A DNA stretch of 64,000 nucleotides from positions 3,120,001 through 3,184,000 of the forward strand of contig NZ_CP050022.2 in the NCBI RefSeq assembly GCF_011602485.2. The letters run 5' to 3'. The DNA comes from Bradyrhizobium sp. 1(2017) (GTDB lineage Bacteria; Pseudomonadota; Alphaproteobacteria; Rhizobiales; Xanthobacteraceae). Under the pieces are notes generated by a model. The model was given only the letters and a program-made list of their open reading frames with translations, ran no database searches and was not told the DNA's origin. Shown here piece after piece: positions 48,486 through 56,996 of the stretch. Every line of letters starts with the position of its first letter. The stretch's first letter is position 1. A program made the translations under genes and the position numbers.

Positions 48486-49784
48486 ATGAAGGCCAGGATG
48501 CTCGCGACGCATGTCGCGTTGCCCGTTCTCGCGTTTGCCGCCAGCACGCAGGTCCACGCAGCCGATTTCGACTGGATGAAGTTCAAGGGCAAGACCGTCA
48601 CCTTTCTCGCCAACAACAATCCGGTCGCCCAGGCGCTGCTGACCTACAAGGCCGATTTCGAGAAGCTGACCGGCATGACCCTGAAGGTCGATGGCTATCA
48701 GGAGCAGCAGATGCGCCAGCGTCTGGTCACCGTCATGAATGCGAACAGCGACGAGGTCGATGTGTTCATGACGCTGCCCTCGCGCGAGGGTGAGCAGTTC
48801 GCCGCGGCCGGCTGGTACGGCGATCTCACCGCGATGGCCAAGACCGAGGTGGCCAAGGAGTACGATTCGGCGGGGCTGAGCCAGGCCCTGCTCAAGGCCG
48901 CCACCTTTGGCGGCAAGCTGACCAGCATGCCGATGAACATCGAGGGCCCGATCTTCTATTACCGCACCGACATCTTCAAGAAGTGCGGCCTCGAGGCGCC
49001 GAAGACCATCAAGGAGGTCGAGGCTGCGGCTGCGAAGATCAAGACCTGCGACAGCGCGGTCACGCCCTTCGTCTCGCGCGGCCTCAAGCCCGCGATCGCC
49101 TACACCTTCAGCAATATGCTGCACAATATCGGCGGCGCGTATATCGCGAGCGGCAAGTCGAACCTCTGCTCGGCGAAGGGCAAGGAGGCGCTCGACACCT
49201 ATAGCCGGCTGCTGCGCGACTTCGGACCGCCCGGCGTCGTCAATTACAGCTTCCAGCAGATTTCCGCGCTCTACCGCAGCGGCCGTGCGGCGATGGCGTT
49301 CGAATCCTCGAATGAACTGCGTACGGTGATGGAGGGCGGCGCGCGCCTGAAGGACACCGGCCTGTTGCCGTTCCCGGCGGGCGAGGCCGGCCAGGTGCCG
49401 ACCACGATCGGCTGGGGCATGGCGGTGTCCTCGCACAGCAAGCAGCCGGAGGCGGCCTGGTACTTCGTGCAATGGGCGACCAGCCCCGAGGTGCAGAAGA
49501 AGATGGCGCTGCAGGGCATCGCCCCGCCGCGTCCGTCGGTCGCCAAGGACCCTGAATATCGCAAGTGGATCGACGAGGAGCCGGTTCGCAAGGAATGGCA
49601 GGCCGCGCTCGACGTGCTCGCCACCAAGGGCTCGTCCGAAGTCGGCTATCCCATCGTCGCGAACCCGGAATCGCGCGAGTTCATCGGCCAGGCCGTGCAG
49701 GATCTCATCCTGAAGCAGAAGCCGATCGACCAGGCCTGCGCGGATGCCGACAAGGCGCTGGATGCGCTGATCGCCCAGAAGTAA
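48486..49784 (+). CDS. Sugar ABC transporter substrate-binding protein (CUT1 family)
   Basis: This 432-residue extracellular solute-binding protein of family 1 has a signal peptide (residues 1-25, cleavage after VHA). Typical family features are LTGMTLKVDGYQEQQMRQRL, an aromatic WYGDL segment, MPMNIEGPIFYYRTDIFKK and AWYFVQWATSPEVQKKMA near the C-terminus. It binds a carbohydrate or polyol and feeds the two permeases downstream. It is the first gene of the LacI-controlled operon and is followed by a very stable hairpin that could protect its mRNA and raise its dose over the membrane components. Confidence 0.94.
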   Translation: MKARMLATHVALPVLAFAASTQVHAADFDWMKFKGKTVTFLANNNPVAQALLTYKADFEKLTGMTLKVDGYQEQQMRQRLVTVMNANSDEVDVFMTLPSREGEQFAAAGWYGDLTAMAKTEVAKEYDSAGLSQALLKAATFGGKLTSMPMNIEGPIFYYRTDIFKKCGLEAPKTIKEVEAAAAKIKTCDSAVTPFVSRGLKPAIAYTFSNMLHNIGGAYIASGKSNLCSAKGKEALDTYSRLLRDFGPPGVVNYSFQQISALYRSGRAAMAFESSNELRTVMEGGARLKDTGLLPFPAGEAGQVPTTIGWGMAVSSHSKQPEAAWYFVQWATSPEVQKKMALQGIAPPRPSVAKDPEYRKWIDEEPVRKEWQAALDVLATKGSSEVGYPIVANPESREFIGQAVQDLILKQKPIDQACADADKALDALIAQK

Positions 49785-49789
49785 CGCTC

Positions 49790-49818
49790 GGTGCCGGCTG
49801 GCTTTGCCGGCCGGCGCC
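49790..49818 (+). terminator. Very stable intergenic hairpin after sugar-binding protein gene
   Basis: A 13-bp stem (49790-49802 with 49806-49818, two G-T pairs) closes a TTT loop, 5 nt after the stop codon. There is no T-run, and permease genes follow in the same direction, so it probably acts as an mRNA-stabilizing or partial-termination element setting binding-protein excess. Confidence 0.7.
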
Positions 49819-49843
49819 TCGTCCCTCTCAAGGAAACGCACGC

Positions 49844-50731
49844 ATGTCTGACGCGGCTGCGACACTCACGCAGGACCGGCAGAAGCTGGAAATGTCCGCG
49901 CTCTCCGCGCCGGCCGTGATCTTCACGGTCGCGATGATCGCGTTCCCCGTCGTCTATACGGTCTGGCTCGGCTTCCAGAATTTCTCCTCGACCGGAAAGC
50001 AGTCCTTTGCGGGCCTTGCCAATTATTCCAGGCTGGTCGCCGACTACGAGTTCTGGCACGGCCTATGGGTCACGATCGCGCTTTATGTGCTGTCGCTGGC
50101 GCTGCAACTCGTCTTCGGCGTCTGGCTGGCGCTGGTGCTGTTCCACGCCAAGCGCCTGCCGGGCATCGTGCGCTCGCTGTTCATCTCGCCCTTCATGATG
50201 CCGCCGGTGGTCGCGGGCATGATGTGGCTGGTCATCCTCGATCCCTCGCTGGGCGCGGCCAATTACATCCTGCAATCGCTCGGCCTGCCGCCGTCGGACT
50301 GGCTGGCCTCGCCATCGCTGGTCATTCCGACCGTCGCGCTGATCGACAGCTGGCAGTGGACCCCCTACGTCGCCCTGATCGTGCTTGGCGGTCTGCAATC
50401 GCTGCCGCCGAGCGTCTATGAGGCCGCGCAGATCGACGGCGCATCGCCGTTCAAGACCTTCCAGCGCATCACGCTGCCGCTGTTGCTGCCGACCATCGTC
50501 ACCGCGGCGATCCTGCGCAGCGTCGATCTCTTGCGCTTCTTCGACATCATCTACATCACCACCCAGGGCGGCCCGGGCAACGCCTCGAACACGCTCAACA
50601 TCTACGGCTTCCGGGTCGGCTTCGAGTTCTTCAACATCGGCTATGCCAGCGCCCTGATGCTGACGCTGACGGCGATCGTGTTCGGCGCCGTGCTCGCCTT
50701 CAATCGCCTGCGCGGCGCGGTTGCCTGGTGA
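49844..50731 (+). CDS. Sugar ABC transporter permease (MalF-like, CUT1)
   Basis: This 295-residue permease has six hydrophobic segments and the EAA loop YEAAQIDGASPFKTFQRITLP (about 193-213). The ATG at 49844 follows an AAGGAAA site; the longer frame from 49565 overlaps the binding-protein gene and is not coding. It forms the MalF-like half of the membrane channel, partnering the next gene. Substrate is unassigned, but the enzymes downstream point to a sugar, polyol or sugar acid. Confidence 0.93.
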   Translation: MSDAAATLTQDRQKLEMSALSAPAVIFTVAMIAFPVVYTVWLGFQNFSSTGKQSFAGLANYSRLVADYEFWHGLWVTIALYVLSLALQLVFGVWLALVLFHAKRLPGIVRSLFISPFMMPPVVAGMMWLVILDPSLGAANYILQSLGLPPSDWLASPSLVIPTVALIDSWQWTPYVALIVLGGLQSLPPSVYEAAQIDGASPFKTFQRITLPLLLPTIVTAAILRSVDLLRFFDIIYITTQGGPGNASNTLNIYGFRVGFEFFNIGYASALMLTLTAIVFGAVLAFNRLRGAVAW

Positions 50732-50735
50732 CGCC

Positions 50736-51563
50736 ATGACCGACGCTGCCAACACCGATCGCTGGATCCGCTGGCTCAACACCGTGCAGCTCGTGCTGGC
50801 CGGCGTGCTCATCATGGCGCCGACGGTCTGGATGGTGCTGTCCTCGTTCAAGCCTTCCTTCGAGGTCACCGCCTATCCGCCCACGCTGTTGTTCACGCCG
50901 ACGTTGGAAAACTATGTCGAGCTGACCAGGACCACGCCGTTCCTGAGCTACGCGCTCAACAGCCTCATCGTCACCGTCGGCTCGACGGCGCTTGGATTGC
51001 TGTTCGGTATCCCCGCGGCCTTCGCCGTCTCGTGGACGCGGATTTCGTGGCCGGCGATCCTGACGCTGGCGGCGCGCATGGCGCCCGGCACGCTGTTTCT
51101 GCTGCCGTGGTACGTCATGTTCCGGCAGGTCGGCATGATCGGTTCCTACACGGCGCTGATCCTCAGTCACGCCGTCATCACGCTGCCGATCGTGATCTGG
51201 GTCTTGCTGCCGTCCTTCGACGGCATTCCGCGCAGCGTGTTCGAGGCGGCGCAGGTCGATGGATGCAGCGTCACGCGCATCCTCTGGCGCATCGCGCTGC
51301 CGCTGGTGGCCTCAGGCGTCGCGGTGTCGGCGATCCTCGCCTTCGTGTTCTCGTGGAACTACTTCCTGTTTGCGCTGGTGCTCTCCAATGGCGACACCAA
51401 GACGCTGATCGCGGCGGCCTTCAACTTCATCGGCGAAGGCTCGACGCAATGGGGCGCCCTCATGGCCGCGGCGACGCTGATCGCATTGCCGCCGCTGGTG
51501 CTGGCGGCCCTGGTTCAGCGCTGGCTGGTCTCCGGACTGACGCTCGGCGCGGTGAAAGGCTAG
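50736..51563 (+). CDS. Sugar ABC transporter permease (MalG-like, CUT1)
   Basis: This 275-residue permease has six hydrophobic segments and the EAA loop FEAAQVDGCSVTRILWRIALP (about 170-190). The ATG at 50736 is 4 nt after the stop of the first permease; a TTG at 50721 would overlap it. It is the MalG-like half of the importer. The zinc dehydrogenase gene starts 7 nt downstream, so transport and catabolism are in one operon. Confidence 0.93.
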   Translation: MTDAANTDRWIRWLNTVQLVLAGVLIMAPTVWMVLSSFKPSFEVTAYPPTLLFTPTLENYVELTRTTPFLSYALNSLIVTVGSTALGLLFGIPAAFAVSWTRISWPAILTLAARMAPGTLFLLPWYVMFRQVGMIGSYTALILSHAVITLPIVIWVLLPSFDGIPRSVFEAAQVDGCSVTRILWRIALPLVASGVAVSAILAFVFSWNYFLFALVLSNGDTKTLIAAAFNFIGEGSTQWGALMAAATLIALPPLVLAALVQRWLVSGLTLGAVKG

Positions 51564-51570
51564 GTCTCTG

Positions 51571-52575
51571 ATGAATGTATCACCCCGTCCGAACGCGATC
51601 ATGCAGGCCGCGGTCTTCCACGGCAACGATCGCATCACCATCGAGCGCGTGGCGATGCCCGAAATCGGCACCGGCGAGGTGCTGGTGCGCGTCTCGCGCA
51701 CCGCGCTGTGCGGCTCGGACTTCAAGCTCTGGCACAAGGGCGCCGAATTCACCGCGGGCCATGAGATCTTTGGCGTGGTCGAGCAGCCGGGTCACCGGCT
51801 GCATGGCCGCCGCTGCGCCGTCTATATCCCCTTGCACTGCGACCGCTGCGCCGCCTGCAAGCGCGGCGATACCCAGATGTGCCTGGAGGTCTCCAGCCTG
51901 ATCGGCTGGAACAGGCCTGGCGGCTATGCCGAATATGTGCCGGTGCCGGAAAATTGCCTGCTGCCCGTCCCCGATGACATCGAGGACAGCCTTGCGCCGC
52001 TGCTGCTCGACACCATCGGCACGTCGGGCCACGCCGTGCGCTTCGTCGGCCGCGTGGTGCCGCCGGCCGAGGCCGGACCGGTTCTCGTGATGGGGGCAGG
52101 GCCTGTCGGCCTCGGCGTCGTGCTGGCGCTCCGCGCGCTCGGTTACCACGACATCTACGTCGCGGATCCGAACGGGGCGCGTCTCAGGATCGCGCAATCC
52201 TTCGGTGCCAAGGCGCATCCCGTCGGCGACACGTCGAAGCGTTTTGCCCTCATCATGGAATGCTCAGGCGCGCATGCGGCGCGCAATCTCGGCATCGAGC
52301 TGGTCCTGCCGCGCGGCGCCCTGGTGCTGGTCGGCGAGAACGCGGCGCCCTGGACCATCGAGGAAGGCAAGGTGTTCCGCCGCAAGGATTTCTACATGAT
52401 CCGAACCTTCTATTTCCCGGTCTCCGATTTCGAGCCGAATGTCGAGCTGTTGCGCAGATACAAGGACGAATACCGCGTCCTCGTCGACGGCGAGTTCGGC
52501 CTGTCGGCTCTTCCCGAGAATTTCGCCCGCTTCGCCAGGGGCGAGCTGATCAAGCCGGTTCTGGCACTGGACTGA
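51571..52575 (+). CDS. Zinc-dependent medium-chain dehydrogenase (sorbitol/threonine dehydrogenase type)
   Basis: This 334-residue MDR-family enzyme has an N-terminal catalytic domain with LCGSDFKLWHKG (catalytic zinc Cys), AGHEIFGVVE (His-Glu) and the structural zinc cluster CDRCAACKRGDTQMC (about 90-104). The Rossmann domain has MGAGPVGLGVVLA (about 173-185). It probably oxidizes a hydroxyl group of the imported polyol, sugar or sugar acid to a ketone. It is followed 6 nt later by the ATPase gene of the importer. Confidence 0.92.
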   Translation: MNVSPRPNAIMQAAVFHGNDRITIERVAMPEIGTGEVLVRVSRTALCGSDFKLWHKGAEFTAGHEIFGVVEQPGHRLHGRRCAVYIPLHCDRCAACKRGDTQMCLEVSSLIGWNRPGGYAEYVPVPENCLLPVPDDIEDSLAPLLLDTIGTSGHAVRFVGRVVPPAEAGPVLVMGAGPVGLGVVLALRALGYHDIYVADPNGARLRIAQSFGAKAHPVGDTSKRFALIMECSGAHAARNLGIELVLPRGALVLVGENAAPWTIEEGKVFRRKDFYMIRTFYFPVSDFEPNVELLRRYKDEYRVLVDGEFGLSALPENFARFARGELIKPVLALD

Positions 52576-52581
52576 GCGGTC

Positions 52582-53655
52582 ATGGCCTCGATCTCGATCC
52601 GCAATCTCGTCAAGCGCTACGGCAATTTCACCGTGATCCCCGATCTCAACCTGGAGATCGCGGACCACGAGTTCGTCGTCTTCGTCGGCCCATCCGGCTG
52701 CGGCAAGTCGACCCTGCTGCGCATCATCGCCGGCCTCGAGCCGATTTCGTCAGGCGACCTTTATATTGGCGACAAGCGCGTCAACGGGGTGCAGGCGGCG
52801 CAACGCGACATCGCGATGGTGTTCCAGGACTACGCGCTCTATCCGCATATGAAGGTCTACGACAACATGTCGTTTGCACTGGAGCTGCGCGGAGTGGCGA
52901 AGGCCGAGATCGATGCGCGCGTGAGGCGGGCGGCTGCGCTTCTGCACATCGAGCCTTATCTCGACCGCAAGCCGAAGGAGCTCTCCGGCGGCCAGCGCCA
53001 GCGCGTCGCCATGGGCCGCGCCATCGTGCGCAATCCCAAGGCGTTCCTGTTCGACGAGCCGCTGTCGAACCTCGACGCAAAACTGCGCGGGCAGGTGCGG
53101 GCCGAGATCAAGGCGCTGTCGCAGGAGCTGAAGACCACCATGGTTTTCGTCACCCACGACCAGATCGAGGCCATGACCATGGCCGACCGGATCGTGGTGC
53201 TCCAGAGCGGCACGATCCAGCAATATGACACGCCGGAGACGGTCTATGAGCGTCCCGCCAACCAGTTCGTCGCCGGCTTCATCGGCTCACCCGCGATGAA
53301 CTTTTTCCCGGTCGAATGGCGTCAGGAACGTGCGATCCTCGCGCAAGGTGGGACGGTGCTGCCGCTGGACGGCGAGACCGCGGCGCACCTGAGCAAGGCC
53401 GGCAACGCCGTGCTGGGCATTCGCCCCGAGCATTTCGCAGTCGCTACGGATTCCGCCGATGGCATCGCCATCAACGTCAAGCTGGTCGAGCCGCTCGGCT
53501 CGGATACCCTGATCCATTTCGATCTCGCCGGCGGCTCCGCCATCGCGCGGGTCGACCCGGCACTGCGGCCGAAGGTCGGCGACCGCCTCAGCCTGCGTCC
53601 GCAGCCGGGCAAGACCCATTTGTTCGATGCTTCCAACGGGCAGGTGCTGCGGTGA
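52582..53655 (+). CDS. ugpC: Sugar ABC transporter ATP-binding protein (UgpC/MsmK type)
   Basis: This 357-residue CUT1 ATPase has Walker A (GPSGCGKST), signature (LSGGQRQRVAMGRAI), Walker B (FLFDEPLSNLDA) and the switch His (VTHDQ). The C-terminal TOBE/regulatory domain (about 235-355) carries the conserved GIRPEHF. It powers the two permeases upstream. Its stop overlaps the GTG start of the PfkB kinase gene. The symbol indicates family type only; glycerol-3-phosphate is not implied. Confidence 0.93.
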   Translation: MASISIRNLVKRYGNFTVIPDLNLEIADHEFVVFVGPSGCGKSTLLRIIAGLEPISSGDLYIGDKRVNGVQAAQRDIAMVFQDYALYPHMKVYDNMSFALELRGVAKAEIDARVRRAAALLHIEPYLDRKPKELSGGQRQRVAMGRAIVRNPKAFLFDEPLSNLDAKLRGQVRAEIKALSQELKTTMVFVTHDQIEAMTMADRIVVLQSGTIQQYDTPETVYERPANQFVAGFIGSPAMNFFPVEWRQERAILAQGGTVLPLDGETAAHLSKAGNAVLGIRPEHFAVATDSADGIAINVKLVEPLGSDTLIHFDLAGGSAIARVDPALRPKVGDRLSLRPQPGKTHLFDASNGQVLR

Positions 53656-54611
53656 ACTCGGCAGCCAACATCGGTGATCTGTCGGCGCTGGCGGACGTTG
53701 CGTCCAAAGCCCGGCCTGCGCATGTGATTTGCCTGGGCCTGTCCGCGCTCGACCAGGTCTGGCGCGTCGAACGGCCGTTCGCGGGTGGAAGCGAGAAGAT
53801 CAAGGCCGTCGAATACGGCACGCTTGGCGGCGGCATGGCTGCCAATGCGAGTGTTGCCGTGGCAAAGCTCGGTGCGTCCGTGGCGTTCTGGGGACGGGCA
53901 GGGAATGACGCCGCGGGCCACGAGATGAGGTCGGCCTTCGTGGCCGAGGGCGTCGACGTCGAGAATTTCCGCCTGTTTCCCGACGGCCGCTCGTCCGTCT
54001 CCGGAGTCATCGTCGACAGCTCCGGAGAGCGCCAGATCGTCAATTTCCGCGGCCTCTATCCCGAAGCCGCCGATTGGCTGCCGCTGAAAAGCGTCGCGCG
54101 CGCATCGTCCGTGCTGGCCGATCCGCGCTGGGTCGAGGGCGCCGCGACGCTGTTCCGCGAAGCGCGAGCGCGCGGCATTCCGACGGTGCTGGACGGCGAC
54201 ATGGCCGACGCCGAGGTGTTCGAGCGTCTGCTGCCGCTGACGGACCACGCGATCTTCTCCGAGCCCGCGCTCACCTCCTTTGCCGGCTCGGCCAGGGACG
54301 ACTCCCTTGCAGCGGTCGCGCGTTTCGGCTGCGGGGTCATCGCCGTCACACGCGGCGAGGGCGGCGTCAGCTGGTACGAGAACGGTCAGCTGCACCAGCA
54401 GACGGCTTATGCCGTCGAGGTTGTCGACACCACGGGTGCCGGCGACGTCTTTCACGGCGCCTACGCGCTTGCGATCGGCGTCGGCCTCGATGTGCGCGCC
54501 GCCATGGCGTTTTCGGCCGCTACGGCCGCGATGAAATGCCGCCACGCCGGTGGCCGTAACGGAATCCCCGATATCAACGAGTGTCTTGCATTCATGAGGA
54601 CGACGCCATGA
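53652..54611 (+). CDS. PfkB-family carbohydrate kinase
   Basis: This 319-residue ribokinase/PfkB-type kinase has the N-terminal signature GTLGGGMAANASVAVAKLG (about 56-74), the GRAGNDAAG motif and the C-terminal signature DTTGAGDVFHGAYALAIG (about 259-276) with the catalytic Asp. It phosphorylates a sugar or keto-sugar acid. The GTG at 53652 overlaps the ugpC stop as GTGA, and the aldolase ATG overlaps its own stop as ATGA, so the three genes are tightly coupled. A kinase followed by a LacD-like aldolase suggests cleavage of a phosphorylated ketose. Confidence 0.92.
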   Translation: MNSAANIGDLSALADVASKARPAHVICLGLSALDQVWRVERPFAGGSEKIKAVEYGTLGGGMAANASVAVAKLGASVAFWGRAGNDAAGHEMRSAFVAEGVDVENFRLFPDGRSSVSGVIVDSSGERQIVNFRGLYPEAADWLPLKSVARASSVLADPRWVEGAATLFREARARGIPTVLDGDMADAEVFERLLPLTDHAIFSEPALTSFAGSARDDSLAAVARFGCGVIAVTRGEGGVSWYENGQLHQQTAYAVEVVDTTGAGDVFHGAYALAIGVGLDVRAAMAFSAATAAMKCRHAGGRNGIPDINECLAFMRTTP

Positions 54612-55645
54612 GAACGATTGGAAAAAACCGCGGCCTGGCACGGCTTGCCGATGCGGACGGCCACTTTCGCATGGTTGCGCTGGACCAGCGGCCGCCGCTG
54701 TTCGATGCCATCGCCAAGGCGAAGGGCATCACCCGGGAGCAGGTCGAGTATTCCGACGTCACGGCGGCAAAGCGCCTTCTCGTCGAGAACCTTGCGCCGC
54801 ATTGCAGCTCGATGCTGTTCGATCCGAATTTTGCCGTGCCCGCGGCAATCGACCTGTTGCCGCCGCGTTGCGGCCTGATCATGACGCTGGAAGAGCATCG
54901 CGTCGAAGAGACTGCAGGCGGCCGCAAGTCCCGCGCCATCACCAATTGGAGCGTGGAGAAGATCCGCGCCATGGGCGGGGACGCCGTCAAGGTGCTGGCC
55001 TGGTACCGGCCGGACGCCGATGCTGCCGTGAACGAGCACCAGAAGCGCTTCGTGCGCGAGATCGGTGTCGAGTGCGCCCGCCACGACATTCCGTATGTCC
55101 TCGAGCTGCTGGTCTATCCCTTCCTCGGCAGCGCCAATCACACCGCCGACTATGTGGAATCGCCGGGCAAGCTGCCGGGCCTCGTCATCGACAGCGTGCG
55201 CGAGTTCGCCAAGCCGGAATATGGCGTCGATCTGCTCAAGCTGGAAAGCCCGCTTGCGGCCAACGGCCTGCCGGCCCGCGACGGCGGCGCCGAAGCCAAG
55301 GCCGCACAGAAGGAGTTCGATGCGATCGGCGATATCTGCCGTGGGCGCAGCATCCCCTGGGTGCTGCTGTCGGGCGGCGCTGCCCCGGAGAAATTCGAGC
55401 GCGTTCTGGATTACTCCTATGCCGCAGGCGCAAGTGGCTTTCTCGCCGGCCGCACGATCTGGCTCGACGCCGTCCTGAAGAATTTCCCGGACCGCGCAGC
55501 GGTGGCGGCCAGCCTGCGCAAGGATGGCTTCGGCGTACTGGAGCGGCTCAACCAGCTCACCACCGCCAAGGGAACGCCGTGGAAGGCGCGCTTCCCGGGG
55601 TTCACCGATATCAAGCAGGAAGGTGACTTCGCGCGCGCCTACTGA
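54608..55645 (+). CDS. Class I aldolase, tagatose-1,6-bisphosphate aldolase (LacD)-like
   Basis: This 345-residue aldolase of the DeoC/LacD family has MVALDQRPPLFDAIAKAKG (about 21-39), TLEEHRVE, GGDAVKVLAWYRPD (about 119-132), ELLVYPF and VDLLKLESPL (about 208-217), where the Lys is the likely Schiff-base residue. WVLLSGG and a C-terminal phosphate-loop GFLAGRTIW follow. Its substrate is probably the phosphorylated product of the PfkB kinase, such as a tagatose- or fructose-type 1-phosphate. Related enzymes of the family also split sulfofructose-1-phosphate (YihT), which remains an alternative. Confidence 0.9.
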   Translation: MRTIGKNRGLARLADADGHFRMVALDQRPPLFDAIAKAKGITREQVEYSDVTAAKRLLVENLAPHCSSMLFDPNFAVPAAIDLLPPRCGLIMTLEEHRVEETAGGRKSRAITNWSVEKIRAMGGDAVKVLAWYRPDADAAVNEHQKRFVREIGVECARHDIPYVLELLVYPFLGSANHTADYVESPGKLPGLVIDSVREFAKPEYGVDLLKLESPLAANGLPARDGGAEAKAAQKEFDAIGDICRGRSIPWVLLSGGAAPEKFERVLDYSYAAGASGFLAGRTIWLDAVLKNFPDRAAVAASLRKDGFGVLERLNQLTTAKGTPWKARFPGFTDIKQEGDFARAY

Positions 55646-55684
55646 AATGGTAGCGGTTCCGCGTGGTCTCGCAGGATCTGCAAC

Positions 55685-56809
55685 ATGACTGACAGCTTTA
55701 CCATCCGCTCGATCCAGGCGTTCTGCTATCGCTATCCCCTGGCGACGCCGGTGGTGACGTCGTTCGGCAGGATGCTCAACCGTCCCGCCGTTTTCGTTCG
55801 CGCTGTCGATGAGGACGGCGTCGAGGGATGGGGTGAAGCCTGGTCGAACTTCCCAGCGCCCGGCGCGGAGCACCGCGCCCGGCTCGTCAACGAGGTGCTC
55901 GCGCCCGGCCTCGTCGGACGCAAATTTGACGGCCCGGCTCAAGCCTTCGAGACCCTCACCAAGGGAACCGAGGTCCTGGCGCTTCAATGTGGCGAACCCG
56001 GCCCGTTCGCGCAGGCAATTTCCGGCATCGACCTCGCGCTGTGGGACCTCTCCGCACGCCGTCAGCATTTGCCGTTATGGCAGTTGCTCGGCGGGTACTC
56101 GCGCAGGATCAAGGTCTATGCCAGCGGCATCAATCCCGGCGGGGCCGCGCAGACGGCGGAAGCCGCGCTAAGGCGCGGTCATCGCGCGCTGAAGCTGAAG
56201 GTCGGGTTCGGTGCGGAGACCGATCTTGCCAATCTGGCCGCGCTGCGCGGGATCGTCGGCGCCGGCATGCTTTCCGCCGATGCCAATCAGGGCTGGTCTG
56301 CGGCGCAAGCGATCGAGATGCTGCCGCGGCTCGCCGAGTTCGATCTGCGCTGGCTGGAGGAGCCGCTTCGCGCCGACCGGCCGCGCGCAGAGTGGCGCAA
56401 GCTGCACGCTGAAGCGAAGATGCCGATTGCCGCCGGCGAGAACATCTCGAGCGTCGAAGCCTTCAAGGACGTGCTGTCAGAAGGCGTGCTCGGCGTGGTT
56501 CAGCCCGATATCGCGAAGTGGGGCGGCCTCAGCGCCTGTGCCGGGCTGGCGCGCGACATCCTGAAGTCCGGCAAGACGTTCTGTCCGCACTATCTCGGCG
56601 GCGGAATCGGCTTGCTTGCGTCCGCACATCTGCTCGCCGGTGTCGGAGGTGACGGCTGGCTGGAAGTCGATGCCAACGACAACCCGTTGCGCGATCTGTT
56701 CTGTGGACCGGTCCTGAACGTCAGGGAAGGCACCGTTGAATTGGAGCAGGACCCGGGCCTCGGGATTATGCCCGATCTGAAATCCATCGAACCATATCGC
56801 ACCATTTAG
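55685..56809 (+). CDS. Enolase-superfamily dehydratase/racemase (mandelate racemase/MLE type)
   Basis: This 374-residue enzyme has a capping domain (about 1-120) and a TIM barrel. The KxK catalytic motif is at LKLKVGF (about 168-174), the metal ligands at SADANQGW, WLEEPL and AAGENISS (about 195-255), and a late CPHYLGGGIG carries the His (about 300-310). MR-type residues suggest a sugar-acid dehydratase, consistent with import, dehydrogenase, kinase and aldolase in the same operon. A 39-nt gap follows the aldolase gene. A short CCCGC/GCGGG hairpin lies about 45 nt after the stop. Confidence 0.92.
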   Translation: MTDSFTIRSIQAFCYRYPLATPVVTSFGRMLNRPAVFVRAVDEDGVEGWGEAWSNFPAPGAEHRARLVNEVLAPGLVGRKFDGPAQAFETLTKGTEVLALQCGEPGPFAQAISGIDLALWDLSARRQHLPLWQLLGGYSRRIKVYASGINPGGAAQTAEAALRRGHRALKLKVGFGAETDLANLAALRGIVGAGMLSADANQGWSAAQAIEMLPRLAEFDLRWLEEPLRADRPRAEWRKLHAEAKMPIAAGENISSVEAFKDVLSEGVLGVVQPDIAKWGGLSACAGLARDILKSGKTFCPHYLGGGIGLLASAHLLAGVGGDGWLEVDANDNPLRDLFCGPVLNVREGTVELEQDPGLGIMPDLKSIEPYRTI

Positions 56810-56851
56810 TCTCTGGGACGCATCCGGCCCTGTGGTTGGACCCATCAGCCG

Positions 56852-56908
56852 CCCGCATTTCGCGGGAGCGCGGCGCCTTGACAACGTCACCGGAGAGGGA
56901 AATATTTT
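56852..56908 (+). promoter_or_regulatory. Short hairpin and candidate promoter before acyl-CoA dehydrogenase gene
   Basis: CCCGC-ATTTC-GCGGG (56852-56866) is a 5-bp hairpin that may end the sugar operon. It is followed by TTGACA (56878-56883) and AATATT (56901-56906) with a 17-nt spacer, a plausible sigma-70-like promoter for the acyl-CoA dehydrogenase gene. Confidence 0.5.
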
Positions 56909-56996
56909 AGGCTTAAAACAATAGCCGATCTGGCCGCGTGGCGGATCCGATCCCCATTGCTGCATGCGGCAGACCCCCGATCTTGTGGAGCGACAG

